Shown here one piece after another: positions 10,549 to 19,800 of a stretch of 64,000 bases of DNA. Origin of the DNA: Limonium bicolor (taxonomy: Eukaryota > Streptophyta > Magnoliopsida > Caryophyllales > Plumbaginaceae); assembly GCA_023374045.1 (NCBI GenBank), contig CM041778.1, positions 91,012,978 through 91,076,977 of the forward strand, given 5' to 3'. The position numbers were made by a program, and so were the translations under genes. Within the stretch, counting starts at the first letter, position 1. Every line of letters begins with the position of its first letter. The notes below the pieces were generated by a model. That model was not told the DNA's origin, searched no databases, and saw only the letters and a list, made by a program, of their open reading frames with translations.

Positions 10549-13500
10549 TGAAATACCCCAAATCTAAATAATATTATTTAATCATTATTTATTGGAATAT
10601 AATCCAAATATAAATCATTTCACGTACGCATGCAAACCCATGCATGAAAACGTTACGTAAAAACAGTCGTTTCACCATAAACGCTAAAATGCCTTAGAAG
10701 CATGTGATCAAGCATGACCTTGTATGACCTTCTAAAACTCAAACCAAATGGTCATACACTCATTATATGAGTATATAAATATATTCCCTAAGCTATATTC
10801 AGTCAAATACGCAAAGTGCTCGGGAGTGCTCACGCCCGCTCCTTAAAGCATGAAAAGTCCGGAGGAGTGCCGAGGTGGCACGAACTCCTATAAAATTAAT
10901 TCCTAGAGTTCCTAACATCATTATTTATCATTCTAAAGAGAACCCACGAAGTGGTTTCTCAAAATTCAACAAAATCCTCGGGAGTTTTCTTAGCGCTCCT
11001 TTTTGGCCCGGGAGTGTCCCGATGGCCCGTAAATTATGTCACGGGTTGATATAACCCCATATAACTCAATGTACATCTTAGTATATATTTATTTACCATA
11101 ATAAGTGTTTACAAACACTTGGAACTCATAAAACAATTGGTTTCCAAAAAATTCCTTAGAGCACAAAACACACCTTCGGGTGTCACGAAAAATGCGTTTT
11201 ACGCAATTGCCTTGTAGTTTTGATATGCCACGAATTGGTAATCTTAAAAAGGGTTAAAATGACCTTCTAAATCAGTTGGTGTGACTAGTCAACAAGGTCA
11301 TCTATGGGGGCCGATTTTAAGGGCAAAAACTAGTATAAAATTTGCTTTAAAAGTTTATTAAAGCTTAAAAATGATGACTCACCATCCCATGTGTTATATT
11401 ACTTAATGCCAAAGTGTATAGGTCTCATCTGACCTTATAGCTGTCGAAAATCAGGCATTGAACAAGCACATGTGAGCTAGAACAAAACAAATGTGAAAAA
11501 GTAGAAAGTAGATCTAAGATCTCTATTTGATTCCTTTCTCCTGTGAGCTTCCTTGCTCTTCCTTGATCCTTCTTGGCCGGTTTTCAACCCCATTCAGACC
11601 TCCAATTCGTGCAAGACAATGAGGAAGGAGACATTCATTAACTTAGAAAAATCAAAAGAAGATACCTTACCTTTTCTCACCTTGTCTTCTAGTTTGCATT
11701 ATTTTGCTCCACCTTGCCTTGTCCTCTATTATGGCCGGTTTTCATGCTGGAAAGAAGGCATTTATTGAGCCAATAACTCATTGAATAAACTAAGGAAAAG
11801 TATAGTCATTTGACATTAAAAATTGACAAACAAAAATCAATTCCAAAATGCAATTTCCTTGCATTTACGTGAGCTAGCTCTCTTCCCTCTCTTGCACTCA
11901 TCTCCACCGTTTGGTAAGGCTCCCTCCTCTCTCTTCTAGCTTCATCTTCTTCCTTTGAAGCTCTTAAGTCCATTAATGGAGTTTTAACTTCTACCTTCTT
12001 CCTTAAGGTAAATTCCTAGCATTTCTTGGCAAGACTTGAAGCAAACTCTTCCTAGCATAACAAGGTGTGTTCGGCCACATTTAGTTCACCAAGGAGGTTG
12101 TCCAAACCAACACTAAATCAAGGAGCATCTCAAGGTTACCTTAAGGTAGGTTTTAAAGCTTGAAAATCCTTAAAACACATTTTTGTGTGTAACCAAGTTC
12201 TACCTCTTCTAAGTCTCTTTTTCTTCTTCATTTTGATGAAGGAAAACTTGTTCTTCATCTACCTTAGGAGTGCCGCGAAATTATAAGGAGAAAAGCCTAA
12301 GGTAAAGTCTTGTAAAACTACTTACAAATCTACTTAAGATCTTTGTTGAAGATCTAACTCCTAAACATCCTTCATCTTTTGCATAAAACCGAAAAGAGCA
12401 ACAAATTACCTTGGAGAAAGCTTGGAGATTCAAGAAGAAGTTCAAGCACTTAACCACCTTGTTAAGAAGTAAGTTTACTATATAAATCTTTATATTATAA
12501 GCTTTGTTAAGCTTCTAAAAATTGTACAAAAATTATGTACACCTCCTAGGTTTATTAATACCGAAATTATATGGTTTTATATGCCAAAAATATAACTATA
12601 ACATATATAGAAAATATTTACCTTAAGACACATTTTTGTGTCACAAAATTCATTTATGTTACAAATAAATTTAGGCCGAAATATCTTGGGCAAAAATGCT
12701 TATTTTTGAGCTAAGAATAAATATAAGACATTACAATAATTTTTACATGAGTTATATGACTCCTATGAATTTATGTACATTTATTAAGACATATAAATCC
12801 ACTTTTATATACTATAAGGTCACTAAATAAATATGGCCGAAATACCTAAGTGTTAAAAGGTTTTAATGACCTACTTAGGTATATAAATTTATATCATAAA
12901 GTTTGGAGAGTTAAAAATATTTTATTAGAGCTAAATGACTAATTAATTAAGTTATGTGGTTTAAATGTAATTTTACAAAGTTAGGTGCACTTATTGTGAA
13001 AACCGTGAGCTAAGGGGTGTTTGGTGTAATTAAATAATATAAGGTTAGGAATTAAGTTTATGAATTTTAGATAATTTAACATGTGTTTAAAAACACTTTT
13101 AAAGTTTTGGGCTATTATGTAATTTATAAAAGTTGTTATGAAAGTTTAGAATATATTAGTGGGCGAATTCATAATTAAAAGAATATTAGATTCACTTTTG
13201 AAATTTAAGGAATTAAATATTTAGACTATAGTTATAAGTTAATAAGGAACTATTATTAAGTTTTGGGTGAAAATGTAATTATTGAAAAGTTCAAGACCAA
13301 AGCCGAATGTTTTGGGGTTAGTTTGGTAATTTAAGAATTTATATATATATATTCGGCATTTATGGAGAATTAAAATTAAAACTATAGTTTACATGTCATT
13401 ATGTAAAGTTATAAGATTTGGTGGTTAGATTGTAATTATAAGGAAAAAAAATATGTTGGCCGAAATTTAAGGGGCTAAGTTGTAATTTTTGAGAGTTATA

Positions 13501-15359
13501 TATTTAAAAGCTATGTACCAAAATATTAGGGTGGCTTGTAATTTAGCTAAATAAGAAATTAAAACTCTATAATATAATGAGATTAGAATTTAATATTAAG
13601 TTTATGATTTTATGTGGAGGTTTTGTAAATAACCAAAATATAAGAGTAAGAATTTAGATTAAAATAAATATAGGTCCTACATGGATTTTTAGGATTAGAA
13701 AAAGAAAGAATTTTGATTAAAGGAATTATGAAGTTTAAACTATGGCTTATATAGTTATAAGGAATTTAAAGGTAACCAATGATTATTACTTTTGGTTAAA
13801 AGGAGAATAGAAAACTATAAGAATTCATGTCTATGTATGACATATAAATATAGATAAGAAATTATAAGTTGCTATGTCACCTAGACAAATAAAATAAACA
13901 AAATGCAATAAACACATTTATGTGCATTAAAGGATTTATAAAGAAATCAAAAGGAATGATTAATAAGTTATACATAAAATCATGAGGTAATTAAAAGAAA
14001 TAAACCTCACATGAAATAACAAATAAGAGATTTGTTAAAAGATTCAATGGAATCATTATATAAGGGTAATATAAATTAACCCTCTCAGTTAATCCTATTC
14101 TAGGACTTTGTTTGACCAGACGTTGACCGGGAATTTAACCAATACAGTCTACGGTGAACGGTATGGGATTCTTGCAACCTGTTTTCTACCGGATTACACC
14201 GGCTTGTGTGCTATCTGTTGTTTGAATTAACGACCAAGATAATTATTGTAAACTGTTGTTTTACTCTTGCACACTGTGGTATTATTTTATGTGCGTGAAT
14301 GTTGCTGACTACAACGTGTATGTCCCACGCATACAACACTACTATACCAGTGGATTAAATACCTGCGCTTCAGTATACCGAGGGCTTGTACTCAAGTCTC
14401 TCACTAACTTCAGTTTATAACAAACGTCATTATCCTAAACGTGATAATTGACAATACACATTGTGTTCTTGATTTACGTCTTTAAATGACACTTAACAAT
14501 TCTATACTTCGAGAACGAGGAGCCCAGTTCGATCTGGCCATGCATGCTACGGGAGTTGTACCTGTCTCAGGTCGTCTCCTACTACGCCGCGACGAAAACT
14601 TCAGTTGGGAGGAAGACTCTATTCCACCCGGGACGTCATGCCCTTCAGTTCGAGGAAGACTTTATTCCTCAGTGGGTTCTTATTTCCCACGCCATTCAGT
14701 TCAGGGTTTGACTACGTCATCTCCTGGGGTTTTATACCCAACCTTCTCTATAACGAGGTCACTATACCTTCACTATCTCAGTTATTCAGTTATACCTGTC
14801 AGTCCCATTGTGTGGATCGACTATCAGTAAAAGAATTCAGTTCAGCTAACTTGACCTTCTGTGTCTTGTTCTATGTGACATTATTGTCCTTGTGTGGATA
14901 CTTGTTATCATCAGATTATGCTTGTTTACAGCTTTATAAAAAAAAATGAACTGCATGTGTTCGACAAAGTAGTTGGTGTGGCCCGGTAGACGATGGGCTG
15001 CACGTTTTCCATACCAGCATTGTTTGCTGAGCCCCTTTGGGGGCACCCCCATTTTTCAGGTACCTGAAGTTTAAGAAGATCACTACACTGAGTGTAGGTG
15101 GGGTAGACCAAGCTTTGGGAGTCTACTATTAGTTACTTTTATTTCAGTATTGTACTTTCAGTTAATTCCTATTATCTCGGGTTGTATCTGTATTCCAGAC
15201 CGTGACATTGAGGATTGTATTTGGACTTAGCCTAGTTGGTCACAAGGGTGGCCAACGGCATTGTAAACCGCCCGGTTGTTGTATTTATTTCCGCTGTACT
15301 TATATTTATTTGGGAGTGATCGCCGTTCAGTTTATTGGATTTCGGGTTGGGGTATTACA
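10549..15359 (+). repeat. 5' LTR of the AlkB chromovirus
   Basis: The 4811-bp LTR runs from TGAAATACCCC to GGGGTATTACA, a near inverted repeat at its ends. It would hold the promoter, transcription start and polyadenylation signals, but I cannot place them with confidence. Near the 3' end are a stem-loop (GTGTGGCCC at 14976-14984 with GGGCTGCAC at 14995-15003) and a GC hairpin GCCCC-TTT-GGGGGC (15031-15044) followed by CACCCCCATTTTT. The middle is AT-rich. A 114-codon frame at 14486 is not kept the same in the other LTR. Confidence 0.95.
14976..15050 (+). promoter_or_regulatory. Conserved two-hairpin module near the LTR 3' end
   Basis: The first stem pairs GTGTGGCCC (14976-14984) with GGGCTGCAC (14995-15003), using two G-U pairs. 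ACCAGCA lies between the hairpins. The second is GCCCCTTTGGGGGC (15031-15044), followed by C and T runs and CAGGTA. The same order occurs in the 3' LTR and in LTRs of two other families in this window, which suggests an RNA-level role such as 3'-end formation, packaging or translation. The role is inferred. Confidence 0.55.
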
Positions 15360-15364
15360 AAAAA

Positions 15365-15376
15365 TGGTATCAGAGC
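15365..15376 (+). other. Primer-binding site for initiator tRNA-Met
   Basis: TGGTATCAGAGC starts 5 nt after the LTR end (spacer AAAAA). It is complementary to the 3' end of plant initiator tRNA-Met and is the usual minus-strand primer site of plant chromoviruses and copia elements. Confidence 0.95.
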
Positions 15377-15541
15377 GTAGTTACGCTCTGGATACAAGGA
15401 TACACCGAGATTAGGATATCTAATACTTTAGATTAAGGGTTGAGAGATAGTATTGAAAGGAGTTTAAGTTAGTTTATACTTAGACTACCATCCAAGATCA
15501 GATTTTGACCACAGTACCTAATATACCTCAACATCCTGCAG

Positions 15542-16917
15542 ATGTCAGGAAGAGGAGGACGACGTGGACAGGCCGATGAGGAGCCATCAGTCAGACTGGA
15601 AGATATTGCTACATAATTGCTCAGGCTTTTGCACAGGCGGGGGTTGCGCAGCAGCAGCAGCTACCTCCACCACCACCACCCAGAGAGAGAGATTGGGTGA
15701 AGAGTTTGGCCGATCTCAGGCCAACTCCCTTCAAAGGCAGATTGACCCTACACACTTAGAAACCTACATCATGGAGATGGAGACAGCGTTCGAGACGCTT
15801 GCAGTCCCACCTAGGGAGAAGGTAAGGCTTGCTGCCTTTTACCTAAGGATGCAGCTAGAGATTGGTGGAACATGGTGAAAGCCGACCACCTGGATGACCC
15901 AGCCTTTACTTGGGGACACTACACTGCACTACTCAGGGGCAAATACTACCCGGCCCACACCAGGATGGTGAAGACTAGGGAGTTTGATGCATTGGAGCAG
16001 ACGGGGAAGATGACCGTTGATGAGTATTATGCTAAGTTTACTTCACTACTCCGACTACTACCCTGGGATAGGTTATTCGGACCAGATCTTGGTCGACCGG
16101 TTTTATGGGGGACTAAGCCCTCGACTTCAGTTTGGGATGGGACCAGTCATCCCCACCAGTTTGCAGGTAAAACAGGAGTAATGTGATCAGTTGAAATTTT
16201 ATTACCTACTTTCCCATGAGAGAATTGGAAATTGATACCTTAAGATTTCAGGAATGTTACCATGCTGCCTCCGTTGTGGAGATTACTTGCAAGAGAAGGG
16301 ATGCTTTGAGCTCCCAAAAGAGGAAGGACGGACCTGGTGGCGAAGATGCCAAGCAAGGGAACTCCTACAGAAGGAACAAACCCTATCAGAAAGGCCAGGG
16401 GTCCTACCAAGGAAAGGGGAACCAAACTACTGGGAACCCTCAGTCAGGAACCTACGGAGCGGCAGCTCCACAGAAAACTTACCCACCTAAGGGTAAGCAC
16501 CTTAATCGAGCAGCTAGACTTGAAACTTTGTGATTACCTCAGTACCATTGGAATGTGTGATTAACCTTGATTTTATTAGGTTCTGGATCTGGCTCAAACA
16601 CGGGTCAGAAGTATGTCCGCCGTTCAACTGTAAACAGTGCGGAAAGGATCACCCCGGCGTGGACTGCCAGGGGGAGAAGGTCATGTGCCGCTACTGTCAG
16701 ATACTCGGGCATCGTGCCTTCGAGTGCATCCGGAACCCGGAGAGCAGGAACTACCGCCCGGGAGCAAAGCCAAACACCGGCCCTAAGAATGGAGCTAGCG
16801 ATACTCGCCCTCCACCAACAAACCAGACTCAGGGGTATAAGGGCAAAGGCCCAGCATCGGGACCCGCCCTACATGTCATGGACCGCTCAGATGAGGCTGG
16901 TCCTTCTACAAACCCAG
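15542..16917 (+). CDS. gag: gag polyprotein, frameshifted and with two intron-like gaps
   Basis: The likely start is ATG at 15542 (Met-Ser-Gly-Arg-Gly-Gly). The capsid-like part contains LAVPPREKVRLAAFYLRMQ (within 15564-15878) and KMTVDEYYAKFTSLLRLLPW (within 15872-16186), typical of Ty3/gypsy retrotransposon Gag. Two nucleocapsid zinc knuckles follow: CKQCGKDHPGVDC and CRYCQILGHRAFEC (about 16630-16725). Several single-base frame changes occur, for example near 15620, 15700, 15870, 16080 and 16605. Intron-like segments at 16167-16251 and 16493-16579 separate three coding blocks. Gag packages element RNA into cytoplasmic particles. The sequence past the second knuckle is basic and Gly/Pro-rich and ends at a possible splice donor before the AlkB segment. 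Confidence 0.85.
16167..16251 (+). other. Intron-like segment 1 inside gag
   Basis: The donor is TTGCAG|GTAAAA and the acceptor AAGATTTCAG|GAATG; length 85 nt, AT-rich, with in-frame stops. Gag coding resumes exactly in phase: the codons before it end Thr-Ser-Leu-Gln and those after begin Glu-Cys-Tyr-His. This is close to plant minimal intron size. The phase-0 join makes a real intron more likely than random decay. Splicing is inferred from sequence only. Confidence 0.65.
16493..16579 (+). other. Intron-like segment 2 inside gag
   Basis: The donor is CCTAAGG|GTAAGC, a strong plant donor, and the acceptor TTTTATTAG|GTTCTG; length 87 nt with in-frame stops and a branch-point-like GATTAAC. Joining the sides gives Pro-Lys-Gly-Ser-Gly-Ser-Gly-Ser, a plausible linker before the zinc knuckles. 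One further base shift, at about 16600-16615, is needed to reach the knuckle frame. Confidence 0.6.
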
Positions 16918-17001
16918 GTATTTCTAAACCGTGTGAACCTACTATTGAGCAATGGATGATGTGAATGAGTGCTTGCATGCCTTGGTTGCCTAATTGAGTA
17001 G

Positions 17002-17013
17002 GAAAGTATTAGT
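17002..17013 (+). repeat. 12-bp direct repeat, left copy, beside the AlkB gene
   Basis: GAAAGTATTAGT occurs here, 43 bp before the AlkB start codon, and again at 17770-17781, where it includes the last AlkB codons and stop. It could be microhomology used in a template switch that captured the gene, or the trace of a duplication. Confidence 0.6.
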
Positions 17014-17056
17014 AAAACTCACTAGAAAATTTAAACCACGTAGGAAGCTATAAGAT

Positions 17057-17780
17057 ATGCTTTCCTATCCCCTCACCGCCCTCCTGGAAGAAAACATTAT
17101 CAAAATACAAGAACCAGAGAACGAACAATGTAAGGTTATCCAACCAGGTTTGATACTACTCAAAGGATACCTAACACCGGAGACACAAATTGCAATCATC
17201 AGAAGATGTCAAGAATTGGGAGCAGGACCAGGAGGATTCTACACTCCAGAATTTCCAGGAGGATCAAAAATGAAGCTGAAAATGATGTGCTTGGGAAAGG
17301 ATTGGAATCCTTATACCAAGAATTACCAGGATACAAGAAATGGAGATGGAGCACAAGTGCCAAAAATCCCAGGAGAATTTTACAATTGTGGAACAGCAGT
17401 TACTACAGCTCAGCAGCTAGAAGAAGATCCAGTTCCCAACTTAAGGGCTGATCTATGTATCATCAACTTCTATGAAGAAGGAGGCCGCTTAGGACTACAT
17501 CAGGATAAGGATGAAACACAAGGGTCCCTCGAATCAGGGGATACCAGTATGTCTTTGTCAATTGGAGACGACGCAGAGTTCCTTTATGGCGAGCAGAAGC
17601 GTGTGGACCTTGCAAAGAAAAAATATGTTGAATTCAGGAGATGTTTTAATAATGGGTGGAAAGTCAAGGTTGCTATACCATGGAATTAAGAGGATTAAGC
17701 TAAACACAGCACCTTCGACAGTGATAAACACCACTCACATGAAACCAGGAAGATTAAGTTTGACCTTTAGAAAGTATTAG
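17057..17780 (+). CDS. ALKBH1-like 2-oxoglutarate/Fe(II) dioxygenase inside the retrotransposon
   Basis: AlkB-family enzymes oxidatively remove methyl groups from RNA or DNA using Fe(II) and 2-oxoglutarate. The first frame (17057-17689) is open from ATG, with ALKBH1-type motifs: LKGYLTP (about residues 36-42), LKMMCLGKDW (about 75-84), LCIINFYEEGGRLGLHQDKD (about 134-153) and IGDDAEFLYG. Iron ligands His148 and Asp150 (17498-17506) are visible. At the A6 run near 17617-17622 the protein moves to another frame, which continues NSGDVLIMGGKSRLLYHG, with the second iron His at 17679-17681, and ends PGRLSLTFRKY, with both arginines (17751-17753, 17769-17771), stopping at 17778-17780. Around 17541-17560 a Gly-Ile-Pro-Val expected for the family appears off-frame, suggesting two compensating indels. 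At about 240 residues it covers the domain of plant ALKBH1-like proteins but lacks introns, as in a captured cDNA. It lies between gag and protease in sense orientation. The demethylase role and substrate are inferred from family only. Confidence 0.92.
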
Positions 17781-17781
17781 T
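17770..17781 (+). repeat. 12-bp direct repeat, right copy, at the AlkB 3' end
   Basis: GAAAGTATTAGT overlaps the final Arg-Lys-Tyr codons and TAG stop of the AlkB frame and matches 17002-17013 exactly. Confidence 0.6.
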
Positions 17782-17904
17782 GTTGTAATTGTTTTTTGGA
17801 ATTCAGAAAGGAGATCATCTCATCAGTGAAGCATTATTGTTTGTAAAAGTGAATGTCTTTAGACCCCATCATATATCAAAGTACTTACTCAGATTCTTTA
17901 TTAG

Positions 17905-18480
17905 GATTGTGCTAAGGAGACGGAAGGTGCCTTAAGTATACTTACCGAGGAGGAGGCCAGCAAGGGCGGCTCGATTCTCACTGGTACCTTTCCGGTTAAT
18001 GGAGTGGATGCATTAGTACTGTTCGACTCCGGAGCCTCACATACTTTCGTTTCGCCTACGCTTGCGGGGAAGTTGGGGCTAGACGCAGTAGAGTTACCTG
18101 ATTTTAAGGTGGCACTCCCGTCTAAGGAGAAGATCAGTTGCACTCGTCTTTATAGAGGAGCCACTATCAGTATTAAGGAGGAAGAATTTCCTATTGACCT
18201 TATCGAGTTCAGAGGTTTAGGATTCGACGTTATAGCCGGGATGGACTGGCTGGGGCGGCACAGAGGCCGCATTCTTTGTGCAGAGCGCAGGACTATTGCT
18301 TAAGAGCCATCAGGAGTGACAGTATCTTACCGTCAGAGCCCTAGAGCACCATCAGTAAAAGTTATATCTGCTATGTCTATGTACAAGCAAGTCAGGAAGC
18401 ATAAGGAGGTATATTATGCTATGTTCAGGATGTGGAGCACGACCCTGATTTTGATTCAGGTGTGCCAGTAGTGTCAGAGT
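17905..18480 (+). CDS. Retroviral-type aspartic protease of the AlkB chromovirus
   Basis: The coding block is open after the acceptor-like TTATTAG and reads ILTEEEASKGGSILTGTFPV, then LVLFDSGASHTFVS with the DSGA active site (about 18019-18036), then GFDVIAGMDWLGRHRG, the usual chromovirus protease end, up to about 18280. The protease cuts Gag-Pol. The frame ends at 18301-18303; RT-proximal linker coding continues in other frames (for example Arg-Ala-Pro-Ser-Val near 18340), so a frameshift lies near 18270-18300. Confidence 0.85.
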
Positions 18481-18499
18481 TTCGGATATTTTTCCAAGG

Positions 18500-19440
18500 A
18501 ACTTCCAGGCTTACCGCCATCCAGAGAGGTAGAATTCCATTGAGTTACTACCAGGTACCGGTCCTATAGCTAAGGCACCGTACCGTATGGCACCAGCAGA
18601 GATGGCTGAGTTAAAAGAGCAGTTGAAGGATCTTTTGGACAAGGGATACATACGACCTAGCGTATCTCCTTGGGGAGCACCGGTTCTATTTGTGAAGAAG
18701 AAGAAGATGGAAGCCTTCGTTTATGTATTGATTACAGGGAGCTTAATGCAGTATCGGTGAAGAACAAATATCCACTACCACGTATTGATGATTTATTTGA
18801 TCAGTTGAGGGGAGCAAAAGTATTTTCGAAGATCGATTTGAGATCAGGCTACCATCAGATACCCATCAGAGAGCAAGACATAGAAAAGACAGCCTCAGAA
18901 CACGGTATGGCCACTATGAGTTTACGGTTATGCCTTTTGGTTTGTCAAATGCACCTGCAGTCTTCATGGATTTGATGAACAGAATATTCAGAGAGCAGTT
19001 GGATAAGACCGTGGTGTGTTCATCGATGACATACTAATCTACTCAAAGTCTAAAGAAGAGCATGAGAGTCACCTTCGACATACACTTCAGATATTAAGGG
19101 AGAACCAGCTTTATGCTAAGTTCTCCAAATGTGAGTTTTGGTTGGACAGAGTTTCTTTTCTAGGACATGTCATTTCAGATGCTGGGATCGCAGTGGATCC
19201 AGCAAAGATTGAAGCAGTTCGCACCTGGCCTAGGCCAAAGACAGTGACGGACATCAGGAGTTTCCTTGGGTTAGCAGGTTACTACAGGAGGTTGTCAGAG
19301 ACTTCTCCAAAATAGCCAAACCTATGACCAGTTTGATGAAGAAGGACGCACCTTTCACATGGACTACTGAATGTGAGACCTCATTCGAGCTTCTGAAGAA
19401 TGCTTTGACATCAGCACCAGTTTTGACTATCCCTGAAGGC
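18500..19440 (+). CDS. pol: Reverse transcriptase domain of the AlkB chromovirus
   Basis: The RT begins near [15 protein letters not shown] (about 18580) and [11 protein letters not shown] (about 18670). Then come [33 protein letters not shown] and the catalytic Phe-Ile-Asp-Asp at 19019-19030, in the context [23 protein letters not shown] and the thumb and connection regions follow. Both catalytic aspartates are present. Frames change near 18700, 18895, 19010 and 19300, so the polyprotein is not continuous as sequenced. The order PR-RT-RH-IN identifies Ty3/gypsy. It copies element RNA to DNA in the particle. Confidence 0.93.
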
Positions 19441-19800
19441 ACAGAGGGTTACGAAGTTTTATTGTGATGCATCAGGAAGGGGATAGGGTGTGTACTCATG
19501 CAGAATGGGAAGGTAGTCGCCTACGCTTCCCGACAGTTGAAGAAAACATGAGGAAAACTATCCCACACATGACTTGGAGCTTGGAGCTATTGTTTTTGCC
19601 TTGAAGATCTGGCGCCACTACCTGTATGGTGTCCAGATGACCGTATATTCGGATCATAAGAGTTTGAAATATGTATTCACCCAGAAGGAGTTAAACATGA
19701 GACAAAGAAGATGGGTTGAATTTCTTAAGGATTATGACATCGATTTGCAGTACAAGGAAGGGAAAGCTAATGTTGTAGCAGACGCATTGAGTCGACGAGA
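19441..19800 (+). CDS. pol: RNase H domain of the AlkB chromovirus
   Basis: It starts with Tyr-Cys-Asp-Ala-Ser at about 19460-19475 (first catalytic Asp). [18 protein letters not shown] contains the Glu and [17 protein letters not shown] the second Asp. The end is [12 protein letters not shown], which marks the RNase H to integrase linker in chromoviruses. It degrades the RNA strand during reverse transcription. A frame change lies near 19480-19560. Confidence 0.9.

Larger units (their letters stand above)
16918..17904 (+). other. Intron-like segment 3 that contains the AlkB gene
   Basis: It lies between the end of gag (donor-like CCCAG|GTATTT) and the protease coding block (acceptor-like TTCTTTATTAG|GATTG). 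The acceptor matches that of segment 2 (TTTATTAG|G). The protease frame has a stop (TAG, 17902-17904) exactly at this acceptor and is open after it. The splice phases do not agree as sequenced (phase 1 donor, phase 0 acceptor), so one indel must lie nearby if splicing is real. The 5' side (16918-17056) and 3' side (17781-17904) are non-coding; the AlkB frame fills the middle in sense orientation. Confidence 0.5.

Noticed and set aside
14486..14949. Overlapping 114-codon frames in the 5' LTR, with partial copies in the 3' LTR at 25760-26105
   Set aside because: The frames differ between the two LTR copies because of indels, and no domain is recognisable; similarity exists only because the LTRs are duplicates.
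17206..17451. Second frame inside the AlkB gene
   Set aside because: It is a shadow frame, basic and without motifs; the ALKBH1 signatures are in the other frame.
17057..17780. AlkB block as a relic of an integrated plant RNA virus (some flexiviruses carry AlkB domains)
   Set aside because: The motifs and full-domain layout match cellular plant ALKBH1-like enzymes, there is no viral replicase sequence around it, and it lies within the retrotransposon's own gene order.
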